Origin: Nemopilema nomurai
Taxonomy: Eukaryota; Cnidaria; Scyphozoa; Rhizostomeae; Rhizostomatidae
Length of the DNA stretch: 64,000 nucleotides
Assembly: GCA_003864495.1 (NCBI GenBank)
Contig: ML133471.1
Span: 1-64,000 of the forward strand
Direction: 5' to 3'
Shown: piece after piece, positions 10,749 to 24,200 of the stretch
Layout of the letters: each line of letters begins with the position of its first letter
Position numbering within the stretch: the first letter of the stretch is position 1
The notes under the pieces: model-generated
Told to the model about the DNA's origin: nothing
The model's input: the letters and a program-made list of their open reading frames with translations, nothing else
Databases searched by the model: none
Position numbers and translations under genes: made by a program

Positions 10749-12261
10749 TCAAATAGCAGTTTCTTTGGACATTTGGAACTTCTTCTGTAACTCTTCCTTG
10801 TTTGATAGGTCAAGAAAATCTTCGCTTAAATGTCCATAACCATCAATTTGTGTTTTCTGGTCAGCACCAAGGTCTACGAAAAGCTCTTGGCCTTCTTCAC
10901 CACCACCTTCTGCCAAGTTCATGTTGGATCCGTGCTTACTTTGGTACAAGACGAAACTCACAAATCCTTTATCGCACAGTTTAGGAATGTCTTGAGGTAA
11001 AGCATCATTTAATCTGCTGTATACAATAGATGGACTGTCGTTGGATAATTCGAGTTGACGAGATTCTGGAAACTTCACCGATCGATTGTCATTGATTTTC
11101 GTTCTTTTTTTGTGTGGAGGCAGCCATTTATGATTCGACTGAGCCTGTCTGTCTCCCTTGCCCGTTGACATTCGAGAGAGGTTTGTCTTATCTTGGCTAT
11201 CGTTGTTTGAGCCGAGATTCAGGGCTTTCTTGAATCCCCTCTTGAAGTATTTGTCCACGCTGGCGTAAATGAAAGGGTTCAGGCAACTATTGAACCAAAT
11301 CAGGACGTGGAAGTACTGTAACATGGTGGATATTGTCATTTTATCAACTGTAACACTCGCATAGCTAATTATGAAAAATACGACATAACTGGGCAGGAAG
11401 CACAGTGCAAAACTCATTACAAGAATGACAGTCATCTTTAAGAATCTTTTATGGGTGGCCATTTCTCTCTGAGAGCCGGTGCTACCTTGCGACCTGAGTT
11501 CGACGATTATTCGGACATACGTGACGAAGATGAAGCTCAGCGGCAGTGCGTAGTTTATCAGGAACAAGACGATGGTGTACCAGTCGCTTATTCCGACCTC
11601 TTGACAGGACTGGTCCTTCATTATTTTGAAGGCAATGAATGATGGCAGGGCAATTAAATGACCATATCCAGATTATAACGATTTTAAATCGGACGCTTCG
11701 TGACGTAGAACGAGGCTTCAGCGGGTGCACAATGGCAAGAAACCGTTCAAAGGTGATCACGGTGAGGGTCCAGATGCTCGCGGAAACGACCATCACCTGC
11801 AGCGTTGGGAAGAGTTTGCACAGGAAGAGGCCCATAACCCAGGGCTCAGGCATGATGTAGTAGAGCACGGTGGTAGGCAGGCAGACGAGGCCCACCAGCA
11901 GATCCGATATACTCAGGTTCACGATGTAGTAACCGTAGTAATAGTTCTTGATGCTTGTTAGGTTGCGATTGTTCCTGACCACGTGGATCGTGAGGCTGTT
12001 GCCAATCAAAATCAACACGAAAATCAGCGAAATCAAGAAGAATCGTAGAATCATCGATGCTTGTGATTCGCTTTTATGCCCGGTAATGATGGTCTTGTTT
12101 CGTCCGGTTGCGTTTAAGCTGGTCAGCGTCAAATTTGCGCACATGCTCGCCAGAGTGTCGTTCCTCCAGGCTTGCAGACACAAAGAGTTATTAAAGGCAA
12201 CAGAATGGTTGATGCGTCTACTGTTCTCCAGAAGGCTCATTTTCCTGACTTCAATTTGCAT
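10749..12261 (-). pseudogene. Rhodopsin-family (class A) neuropeptide-like GPCR, interrupted by a one-base frameshift
   Basis: An intronless seven-helix receptor spans two overlapping frames. The first (ATG at 12261) gives six N-glycosylation sequons (N18-N55), TM1 with GN at 87-88, TM2 with D120, the ECL1 Cys in LCKL, and a DRY variant ERF 172-174, ending after IWIWS (201). The second frame resumes at once with LIALPSFIAF (TM4) and supplies the ECL2 Cys (SCQEV), TM5, CFLP in TM6, NPFIY in TM7 and a long tail of roughly 150 residues. The join is at 11652-11659, where one extra base (probably in the AAA at 11656-11658) shifts the frame. Everything else is conserved, so this could be an assembly error, a segregating allele or a very young pseudogene. 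It resembles neuropeptide FF/orexin/QRFP-type receptors; the ligand cannot be told. Paralogue: 45321-46481. A later in-frame start at 12240 is also possible. Confidence 0.85.
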
Positions 12262-15200
12262 CCAAAATCAAGAGCTAAAATTAAAAGGACGAAACTTATA
12301 AGAACATATTTACGATATGATGCTACATGCTATTATGACAAGAATGATAGAATGAAATGATCTTCTACATTTGAGGGCTGATTAAAGCCTGTTGAAAGCA
12401 AAGAAAACTTTGCTAAAGATTAGACGACTTGATTCTCCGGGATAACTTGTGGCAGGCTTAGAATTGGGAAGGTTGTTTAGAGAAGAGAACCTTGTTTGGT
12501 TTGTTCGAATAGGAAGTGTATTGTCAAGTTTCAAAGCACAGAATGACCTTGAAGCATTCCCTGAAAGTCATGCATGAATCAGGTGATTTCTATATGAAAT
12601 ACATTCTATAAAAACATGGATGAAAATCTAATGTTCGAGGCATTTTTAATAAAGCTGCAAAGTTTCAAGTAATTCAATGTTTCTACGTCTTGAAGATAGA
12701 AAGCAGTTGCATGAAACGATAGAAACTGCTCAATTCTTTATTTTGAATTGGTTTCTTTGTGAGTCAAATTTTTTAACGCATAGATGATAATTAAGTTAAC
12801 TCATTTTGTTAACAGGGTTTTGTTGCATATCCAATACATCAAAGCAATGTCGGAATACTCTCAATCCACTTGGGTGTCCAACCGGTGTTACGTAGGGAAA
12901 CATTGCTTGAAATCGGAATTCGGACTGGCAGAAGGCTTTCAGGATAATAACATAGCATTAAAGGAGCGAAATATCAAAATTCGAGACTTTTCGAAATTAA
13001 ACTGACCAATTTACAATGCTTAACACTAAAGAGATGTGTCAAAAAGGAATTCAAATCAATTGAAAGTAGAAAACTACTTGAAGTCTTGCCAAGAGGAAGA
13101 TTCTTTACAAATTTGATGACCTCAATGGAACGCTGAACTGATAGCCATGGCTGCCAAAATAGAAGCTATCTAATTCCTCTTAAAGTAGTCTTCATTCACT
13201 CATTTCCGCTTCACTTGACTCTGCACTCATCCTATGGCTCTATGTATATTGAAAGGTTGCAATGCACTGATATACATGTGCAATCTTCTTCTACGATTCT
13301 AAGGACTCTTCTTTTAGTGGCTATATACCTTTTTGAAACGGTATCAAACGGTAACTATAGGTATCATCGTCTCTCGAGAAAACAAAAGCCCCAGGCACTT
13401 TTATGGGTGTCATACAAGTTTTATGCTTGAAAATAAACAAAGTTTGAAGTGAAAAAAAAAATTAAATCAAAAGGCCATTTTAAAGCCAGCGCATAAATAG
13501 AGGTAGTTGTTTCGACGCCCTCTTTGATAGTAGATCGCAAATCGAACTGTTTATGCAAGTAAAAACGTGAAACAAAGTCAGATTCTGGTAAGACGCTATG
13601 TTATAACTTAAGGTATTTAACAAATGACTCAGAAATAGCCCTCCACTTTGCGAAGTGATCATCACCAATCGCATTGATTTACTAAGACCTAAATCGATTG
13701 AAGCTTAACTATGAACATGTTAAAATAAAACTGCTAACAAACTGAAATAAATCTAAACAACAAAAGCAAATTGCAAGACAACGTACTTTCTTTCCAACGA
13801 CTTTGATTAGCTAGCTTCGATGCCAACAAGCCTGTTACTGTACTTGTCAGAATCAGTAATCTACAATGATCGATATTTCCGACCACACAGCGGGTGACTC
13901 GTGCATCAATAACAAATGTGAGAAATTCCACAGGCCTCGTCTTATGCCTCTCCCTTCCACTCTGCTCATTCATTATAAGCATAAGATAAACACTTCGTTT
14001 TCAATGCCAACCACAATAAACAAACTATTCTGAACAGCCTCAGATTGTATCAAGTCCTGGAGGGTGCCTTCTGAGCTTTTCTAGTGTAACATGTGACACG
14101 TTGGTAAAGGGTCATTTGTCGTCCATTTTCATTTCGGTATGCGAGGCTCAGAAGTTTGTCAATAAGAAACCCATATCTAATTCAGGTCTTAAAGAGCTTT
14201 AAGGTATCTCTCATGTAAGACATCTAAGTCCCCCGTGTAATATCTTTATCACTGGTGCATTGAATTTGATAGTATCATTTTCTGTTATGAACGGAAGGGC
14301 TTGACTGAGAGAGGGATCATCTTCAATTTTAGACTTTGCGAAACACTCATTATGATGTGAGCTCATAGCAGTGAAGTGACGATGTTTTCCGATGTCTTGG
14401 AAGCAGATAAAGAGATGTTTTTATGCAAAGAGGCATTGAAAGCAATGGCACATACCCTTGCTAAAACATTGTTCATTTGCTTCGTACTTTTCAACATCTT
14501 ATTAATAAGCCTTTCTTATGGCCTTCGGCTGAGACCACCAATTTCAAACGAGTTCTGCGTTTCACTCTGCTTGCTTTAGTTGCATGAAATCGATTGATGC
14601 AAAATTCAATGCCAAATGTTATACATTTTCTAAATCCAGAACATAACACGAAGTACTGAATAATTTGTATCTAAGGGTAGTCGCTAAACAAGTGAAAACA
14701 GACTCGTAGGTGCACAAAATTGATGGACTAATTGAGAGGATTGGAATATAAAAAGCAAATGCTTCAAGCTTCTGATATAAGGTTGATGATCGGGCAACTT
14801 ACGAAGCTCTTTTGCAAGAAGAGAAGAATGGATGCATTGATTATGCATTAGCGATATAGAAACGAGCTTTGTGGATAACAGAACGGACGAACTTGATAAG
14901 AAATATCCTATTTGCTTTTAAAACTATCTATGATGCATGTTACTGTTATTGGAGAGTTCCATAAATAGCATCAACTTTGTTCTGAAGGGGATTGCGATAT
15001 GTGGTGTATCAATTAAATCCGTTTATCTACATTCCAATAAGTTTCCGATAGCAAAATCTCTCAATAAATTTAGAAGACAAAGATTTCCATTCGATTTTTG
15101 ACTTGATTTGGTTTCAAGGCTTCTAAATTAACTTTCATTAAGGCAGCAGTCAAGTAGGTCGGTGTTGTCATAATTAGAATTTATCTGTCTGTTCAAAACG

Positions 15201-18200
15201 CGACGTCTTTCAGCCACGTAGCAATGTTTTAAGCGCACGTCCTGTGTAATAGTTCCCGAAAAACGATTCCTGAAGTCGTCTTGATTTTTAAGGTACGTAG
15301 AGAGTCCTTCGTCCCAAGAAACTGAAATCGTTTTAATCAAAAACACTACATAATATGACATGGCTGTTTCAAAGTGATTAGTATTAAAAAGTTGATTAAT
15401 CCAAAGGTTTTAATGCTCTTAATCTACAACATAAGAACATTGCATAAGTAAGCAAATACATAAGAAATGTCAGCGAACTAGCTTAGCTTAACATTTTGTT
15501 TCCACTTAAGATACTTGTCAGTAGGTCAAAATGTAAACTTTTTTGCAGCAAACATTATGTAACTCAATACATTTTTAGCATTGTTACTCGTTGATTGGCA
15601 CAAACCAGTTGATTATGGTACATCTTAACTACGAAGCGTCAAGGTGGATATTTTCTTTGAAGAGCAAAGGGTACCACCTCGATTCAAAGTCCCGCTATTT
15701 CTGAATGGACTGTCAGCAGCCAGTGATCCAAACAGTCTCAAGCCTTGCACACATACAGACGTGTAAACGTAAATCGAATCAAAGGCTGGTTAAAAACAAT
15801 TGTCCAACCTGCGTTCCAAGAACATCATGCCACGTTTAATGAAGTTATGGATAATGTTTCCATAGTCGTTTTCAGCATTACAGGAACATGTGCGACAGTT
15901 AACTTGGGCATAGACAGTTGCTATAGTTGCTAGAGATTGGGCAGGGTCTGAGGCCTCGTGAAAAGTGTTTAGCAATGACGATAATAGCTGATAGCTGCTT
16001 AGATAGCGTGTCTAAACATTGCTGGTAATTTGGTCTCCTATACCTTCAAGGGGAGGACATTCTTATGAGAACACAAATCATGTTCTAAAATAGAAACAAT
16101 GCTTTGCGCCGACAACAAGAAACGAATAAAACGTAAACATTGATAAAATTGAAACGCAGTTGGGACCACATTAGAACTAAGCGCATAAATTAACCGGTTT
16201 CTGAACACGCATTTGTTTTGATTCTCGATCTAGTTATATTTTGCAGAATTCTGTAGCCTGCACTTATCCTTACATTGTTGTACCTGATGGTCACAATAAA
16301 CAAAAAATAACACGGTGCTGCTTCGAAAATATCGCTAAGCCTATAATCTGTAAAGCGATATAGGTAATGAATAACGATTCATTGCAGCAAATCTACAGGA
16401 GCTGGCATTTCGTTGACGTCAAAAGTCCTTTATTGCAAGGAGTAGTTTTGCCAACATGAGCATCTCAATTGATTACAATATTCTATTGCTGATTTGATGA
16501 ATCAATTGCGGACAGTCAATATGGAAACTATTTTGCCTTAGTCAGTAACATCTATCAACCAAGCATTCATAACATCTCTCAAGAGAGAAATATGCTTCGA
16601 TAGGTGGCACTGAAATGGAATTATATCAGTACGTGATGCTATGTAAGAAGCTTTTTAAGCTAAGGAAAGCGGCGTACAATGATAGACCAAAAGATTGGCT
16701 GTAATGATTGTGGCAGTTGGTAAGGTAAAAGGAAGAGCGCCAGATGAAAATGCGTTTATGGAATTGTCATTAAATACGAGTATGTATCAACTACCGTTAG
16801 CAACAGAGTTGCTGTCTGATGGAGGGGCAGCCTGATTTGAAGATAACGGGGCAGCCTTGCAAGCAACCAAACAGAAGCACGTACAGACATGCAGATTACA
16901 AACAGCCATTTTGTCGGACACAATTAGACAACCTAAATCATTTAGTCAAAACTCAATCGGCTATTTTTCCATTTTGCGCAATCTGGCTCAATAAGCCAAT
17001 CGATCAAATATTAATGATGTCAGAAAAGTTACAAGCCCACTTTCTTATCTTGCCCGAGGGCTAATTTTACAATAAATTACGAAAAGGATAACAGGAATTG
17101 ACTTTTGGTCCGATGAGACTATGTGACTAACCTATCATTAACCATAGAGACAACTCCTCTTTCTGTTTACGGAGAAACCCAACGTAGGGAATTTGCAAAC
17201 GCATTTGCTTCATTAATTGAAAGCTACAGAATCATTTGAGTATTTGAGGTGGATTTTATGCCAGTGAAGGTCATATTCCTATTGAGAACGATGTGATGCA
17301 CACAACCATTTCGCACAGGGCTTACACCTTTAGGAGATTCTGAAAGCCCTTTACATGGGCCCTCTGACGCATATTGACTAGTAAATGACTCGTTGTTAAG
17401 AAAAAATGGGTACTGCTATTATCTATTGGCCTGGATAATAAGCTAAATAAAGATGACCATGAATGCTTCAAGTATCAATAGCGATTTCTCCTGTAAGGTG
17501 GAGATGAATGATGTTTACCGTTTGTCCTGGTTTTCATTGCTTTACCAGAGGACAGGAAACTCCTTGTGATTGATCTCATCAAAGCTAGCCCCTATTTCTA
17601 CATGGTTTTTTGAATAAATCTTTGAGGTAAATCTGTTGGCATTTCAGTAAGCAGTTATAACGATGGTTGGCATGAAAGATAATGTATGTACAAACATCTG
17701 GTTTTTAAGAGGAGGGTAGACTGTTCCTCTGCATATTAGACAAGCTCTGCGCGGAGACAGCAGTAATCCATGTGACGTTGTCCTAAATTGAAATGGTTTA
17801 TAGTTATCCTCTATTATCCACATATTGGCGTTGTGTTTGTCATAAGAAAGCGCTCGGCAAGTAACGTGATACGAGGTAAGCCCATGCAAACTGTCTCTGT
17901 ACACCTGCATACCAACACTGTCAAATATAGCTGCTATAGATTTAACAAAATCTTCCGGGCCCAAAGTTACACTATCTTTTCTTTAGCCTGGCTCATGTCT
18001 TGTCTCTTGTAAGAAAAACAGGAATGACCAGGGGCAGAAAAGAGCACACTGCAGGGGATAGAAATCTTGAGAAGATCAAGCGGCAAAGACCTATTAAAGT
18101 CGGATTGGTCAAATGGATCTTACCTTTCATGACTTTTAAATCATACAAATGCCTGAGTGCCTGCACAGCAATTAATTTCGTTCAAAGCTCAACCTTACTT

Positions 18201-21200
18201 TCTGTCACCAACGAACATGTGTTTATCTGTGACATTCAAATTATATCTGATCGTCACGGAAGCGATTGTTCTAGAATCCCTGCCTAGAAGCAGGGTTTAT
18301 GAGAATGATGACATCCAAATATCCATTGACAAAAGGACTCACCAAAATTATTCTACTTGAGGTTTTGAAATAGAGGAATTGTTTCTATTTGAGTCTGACC
18401 CTCAAGTAATAATCTGAGGTCACTGCAGTTTTAGTAATCAGTAAAGATGGAGCGCACTTCAAAGAATTTGAAACTCGCTGGGATTCTATTGCTGCAATCA
18501 TTAAGAAAGGTCATCGAAAAAGAAACGATCGTTGCAAAGGTCAGTCACCTCTTGCGTCAAAGGTCAGAAGCATGACAACTTATGTTCCAGGTACCAGGTG
18601 GCAGAAAAGAAAAAGAATTAGCAAGTCATTGAGCAGGGTTAAGAATGCACACGGTATTAAAGATAACGGTAATTGCTCACAGGAACTGCTGCAAAAAGTT
18701 GCAAAAGTGCAGAAGAAAGTTCCGATGTTGCCATTTTCAAGTCGTGGGTATTAACAAAACCTTGGAGACAAATAAGTGAAATGAGTGCATTTGCACATGC
18801 AAAAGCTTATTTATGCTTATTTATTGCAAAACTACTTATAAACAATGACAAAGAACATTATTGATTATTGTTATTGTTATTACGCAATTATTGATATTGA
18901 GCATGCCTAATGTAGATGTGCGGCCTACAATACAAAAAGTTCCTTTTTGCAGCTGGTAAAGATGACAAAACAAATTGATCAGTGTTGCTTTTTAAGCAAG
19001 TCTTACACTAGCCGTTGTATTAAGTTCAATTTGGCATAAGCAACTAAAATCTTCTCTATGGATCTTCGCTATGGACACTTCGATGGTACTTTTTTGCGTA
19101 TGCAGTATGTATGAATCTAGCAGCAGAAAATGAACGGATCCGTCGCGTAAATCTGATAAATACCTTTATATTCAATTTGTGGCAATCCAAAGGCTGATTA
19201 GGTGGTCCCGCAAGACAAGTTAAACCACTCAACCAATCGGCTGATCAATCTTGTAGACTCGATGACAAATTTTCAATCGAAGCAGTCGAGTTCATTATCA
19301 CAGCCCTTAGCAAATTGGCTTTTTAGTGCATTTAATTGGAGCTAAGAGGTCTGTGGTATATCGTGATTTGATTCGACTTCAGATACGACTCAAGCGTCGC
19401 ATACCTACAGGCATTTGAATGTAAAATGAAAATACTTGTGAACGCCACCCATTAACATCAACGTGCAAAATTTTCCAGGATTTCAAATTATTCTTCGCCA
19501 AAGGCATTTTTTACAATTTTCCGTCACTAAATAACGAGTACTATGAATTTGCCACAATAATAGGTTCCGCTCGTTTTTGTTGAAAGCAAACCAACTTCAT
19601 AGTTTTCCCGATGTTTCTTTCGGTCCAGCTATATTGATGCAACGTTATTGGACTTATAATCTCAAGAGTGATGCGAATGAGCAAATGTTTCGTACTAAAG
19701 GAATACAAAATAGCACGGACGGCAGAAACATAATTTTTACATACAACGAGCTTTTCTACCGGCACTTTTCAGAGTGTACAAACGTCAGAAAATCACAAGC
19801 TGGTGCTAACCAGATATACTGCTAGATGAAAACTTACAGTGACATCTGGGGCCTTGTTATGAAACAGAGTTTCTTCAGTGGTGAGTTTCGATTTTCTAAT
19901 TTTAAAGAACAATTTTAAAGAACCAAATCTACTTGTGTTTCTAGCCTTAACAACCCTCTTCTGGTTTCCTGTTTTTATGTTTGTCAGATGAAAAGCTTCA
20001 AATTATAAAACATTATTTTTTCTATTCTGACGTGATCCAGTCACTTGAATGACGTCGCGTTAAATGCAGTAGCACTTCGCTTCAGGAATAAATCGCCAAC
20101 TGGAGTGAATTACCACCACAGGGTACAAAGGGTTAAGACGTGGATCGAATTCTGAGGTCTGGAAGTGGCTCTTTAGAAAGCTGTGATTAAAAGTGGGCGT
20201 CGGGGGATTTTGCCGAAAATGAGTCCGTCTCCTCAAACGAGAAAAAAGAAACGCCTTAGGTGGTTCAAAATAAAAAAATTCAATTCTACAGGCATTGGGG
20301 TGCTCCTAACAGAAACTGCAGGCGATTTATGACTAGTTGTACGGTGTTCCCAAAAAGCTTGAAGTGCTATTTGCCTAACTAGGCAATCAGTGCTGATCCA
20401 ATTGCAAATAGGGATGCAAGACACCTTTGATCGAGCAATGTTTGCGCTGCCATCCATAGAGTTTGCAAAGAAAAAATGTCATAGTCATCCGATGAAATCA
20501 CTGCCCTGTATCCTTGGTCATTCTTTTCCATAGACACGTAAACATGAAGTGCAGGAGACTCTCAATGCCAGCATGGTGCCTAAGTCTTCGGTGAAGCATC
20601 GTTTGCATACCTCGTCATAAGTAAAGACGTAAAGTCAATTGCAAGTGAAAGGTGTTCACAGGCCGGTTTCCATTTAGTTTTTAAGAGTTCTACTTGTTGT
20701 CTATAAATGCAATGGCGTTCATTCTAGTAAGTACTGTCTTTAAAAAGAGATTGGTTGTGGGTGGCCCTTGTGATGAGTGAGCTTTAATTGAACCCAATCT
20801 CAGATCCACCAGACTTCTAGCCCTTCTCACTGTCAATATCACTATCAAGGTCTTTAAGGCAATCTAACCTATCCCATGGACGTATTTCTTAAGAAATGAG
20901 CGTAGAATGATAATTGTCACACAGACAGCTTTTAAACGCGTCCGAGCAGGTCTTTAGATAATTTAGTGTCTTTATAGACTTTGTTGACATGACAATTTGG
21001 GTTAAAGAAGGGGGCAAAGTTATATAATTGAGATCTATGAACCTTTAATGTGGTAATCACGGAATTGCTTAGCACTGCTTTGACTCTCGGTTGGCAAAGG
21101 TTTGTCTTGTGCATTGAAACATTCATTAGTTGATGCAGCAATTTAAGGCAATAAGTTCTAGACAACTATGAGGAAAACTACACTTGAGGCGAACAGCTTG

Positions 21201-24200
21201 ATGTTTGACTCCTGTAATTCTGAGCAAGAACTAGAAGCCCTTGGTGATTTGCTTTTCTCAGGAGCAAATCCCCTTGACTTCCTGGACCAACACCTAACCA
21301 ATTCCAAGACAGTAGAGTTTTTGTTTGTTTGAAATTAAAAAACTGTCAAATGTCTATGACTGGCGTGTTGTTGGTAGACAGCTTAGCAAGAAGACACTTA
21401 AATGACTAAGTGGCTTTGGGTGAGGCGTTACCTAAGTAGAACATCAAATTACATCAAAACACTTGATTAAGATATTAGATAGACATGATTCACCCTATCA
21501 AAATCATGACACTGTTCAATGAAGAGGACCATCAACACTTTCTCATGAAAATCTCTTGTAATGTTGTGAATTTTCAGGCATGTTTTATGTGGAAAATGTA
21601 ATCTTTAAGACCTCTTTAAACCCTGTCAGTAGCTAATAAACGTAGAATTAAAAGTTTTTCTTTCACCTTAAGTCCTAGTCGCTATATCTATGACCAAAGA
21701 CCATTAAGATGACGAATACGCATGATGACTGATAATGTCAAAGATATGGTCAGAGCGGCTGGAGCGGTTACCATGGCTAAAATTCTACATCTGTCAGAGA
21801 TGACCAAACAGCACTAGTTATGGCTGCAAACTTTGCTAAAGTTCCACTTTTCATTTACAAGGAATGGTACTAGGAGTATGATTGATTACATTTGACCGAT
21901 GTTTAGGTTGGCACCAGGAAGGAGTTCGCGAAAATGCTTAGATAGGTCAGCAGAATTGTACTTGCTTCGTCAATCGTAAACTAAATAAACGGATAAATGG
22001 CTAGCAAAAGAAGCAATGGACTAAAAATTTGGGTTTTTGTATGCTACGTCTAGAGTGCTTGGGGTGTTCTATTACCGGAAAGTTAGTGCTGGCTTTGGCA
22101 AAATTTTGCTAATTTGTGACTTCCAAACACCATGCGAATTAATTATGGGCCGGTTATTGGATATTCATGCAAATGTGGTGCAAATTGGTCCACCTTTAAT
22201 CCTGCATTTGCACTTCCTCAAGACGTAGGAAGGAAGTGGAAATAATGCCAGTAACATTTCTAGGGTGAGGCTCATCGCAATTGCAAGTAAGAGCAATTGC
22301 CACCTTTTAATTGGGTTAGAATGGTTTTTGCCTCTAACTCGAGAGATGTCCAGTACATTTGGCGACAATTAACAGTCTTGGAAAGAGGATTAAGAGAATT
22401 GTCGAATTTGATCCTATTAAATCTGGTTTAGCTTTTTTGTCAGGTAATGGACTGCTTGGTATAAGACCTAGGATGTTGTACTCTGATTAGTTTCAATAGT
22501 TTTCGTTGAATCATCCACAAAAGTTCACTATTTGTTGATCTCGTGCTTACTATGTACTGTTCTCATGAACGCACTAAGTTTAATGGATGTTTACAAATGC
22601 ACAAAGCAGAGACCTGCCATTAACATTGGCCTGTTTTGAATATTTCCTACGCATTGTGACAATATCTCGACAGATATAGATTTGAAAACTTTATATTTGC
22701 ATTTAAGACATCGTGAAATGGTCTAAATTCATTGCAAATGAAAAATCATAAAAAAATCTCAAACAATTGTGTAATAGAATAATATTGACTTCCGATGCTT
22801 ATACTTTGTTTATGCTCTAACCTCGGTGTGCGTTAAATTGGAATTGGCAAACTCTCAAAAGTATTCGATCCCAAATTGTTTAGGTTGGTCGTTGTATAAT
22901 TGAAAACAAAACGGAGCTGCCTAGAAAGAACGCGAAAGAGGAGGGCAAATGCGTTATGTTTGTAATAATGCCCCCTTCCTTTTGACAGAAATTCGAGACC
23001 AGAATGGATCTGGTTGTATTATGAGGAACGAAGCGAAGATTGCATTACCTGTGACAGTCGTTTCCACCCCAACCATTTTCTCAATAAAGTGACTTGGCTC
23101 TTCGCGGTCCTTGCTAACTCGCCACCTCGCTTTTGAGCATCTCGCCTCTATTGCCGATTCAATGCTGTACAGTTGCTACAATAGTTTCACAATGACGAAA
23201 ACGCAGTATAATCATTTCAGAAACAATATCCCCTCAAGGCTTGTAGCCGTAACAGGCTCGTCAAAGAAGTCTAGGTGCGACCAGGTCTAGCCTCTACACA
23301 TATCACCGCGGAACTGCGAGGCATATGAGCGGTGCGTTCTCCACTCTCCGCAAAGCTGGTTCATGAGATTTTCGATTGTCTTCGAATGTGTTTGCGGAGG
23401 ACTGAGATTCACTGAAGCCCTTAGCAAATTAATTAATACTCCAACAACAATTTTTCGAATACAAAAAATCGTGCATAGCAATAAAGCTTGGCAAACAGAT
23501 TCTGTGCGTAAAGAAAACTTTTTTGATTGAGTGTATGCTCGTGGTGAGTGTTGTTTATGTTTGTTTGTGTCGCGGGAAAGTCGTTTGCTTACTGTCTTTG
23601 CCGGGAAGCCTTTTCTTGAATGATGCTAGCAGTCTATGTGCTTTGAGTCAGGATGCCCTTGTAAGGTGCGAGAGCCCCGACTACTGGGTGCTCAAAAAGC
23701 ATCTGAAAAGCCCGGAAATTGAACCAACGCCCAACCTTTCAAGACATGCGACTTTGGATATGTCATCAAAGACAAACATTCGCAAACTGTACATCAGAAA
23801 GTGCCAGTTGCGGTTACTCGACTTAAGCCTAGCTTCCTAGTATCATGTTATGTCTCTTTGGTAGGCCCCTTACCAATCGTCTTTTATAAAAAATTAGGTA
23901 AATGATTGCAACTTGATTGTTATCATAATGAGAAAGGAACTGCGGGCAAGAACGTCTATTGATTAACTGTAAATACCCATTGCTTCATTTTTCTTCCTTG
24001 GACTTCATTGAATAAGTGTTGTGCCCAGTTTCTTTTCATTTTCCAGTAAATTCTTTCGACAATCGAGAAATAAAGAAACCGATAAATGGTGACAAATTTC
24101 AAATCAGAAACCGAAAATGCATGTGTAATTTTCTCAGTCCTGAACCGATCCTTACCCTGTGACTCTCAGTTTTAAAAGCAGCAGTAAAAATTCATGATTC

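Noticed and set aside
23535..23840. Plus-strand open frame with an ATG and a signal-peptide-like start
   Set aside because: No known domain, no splice or promoter evidence, and the length is within chance for this window.
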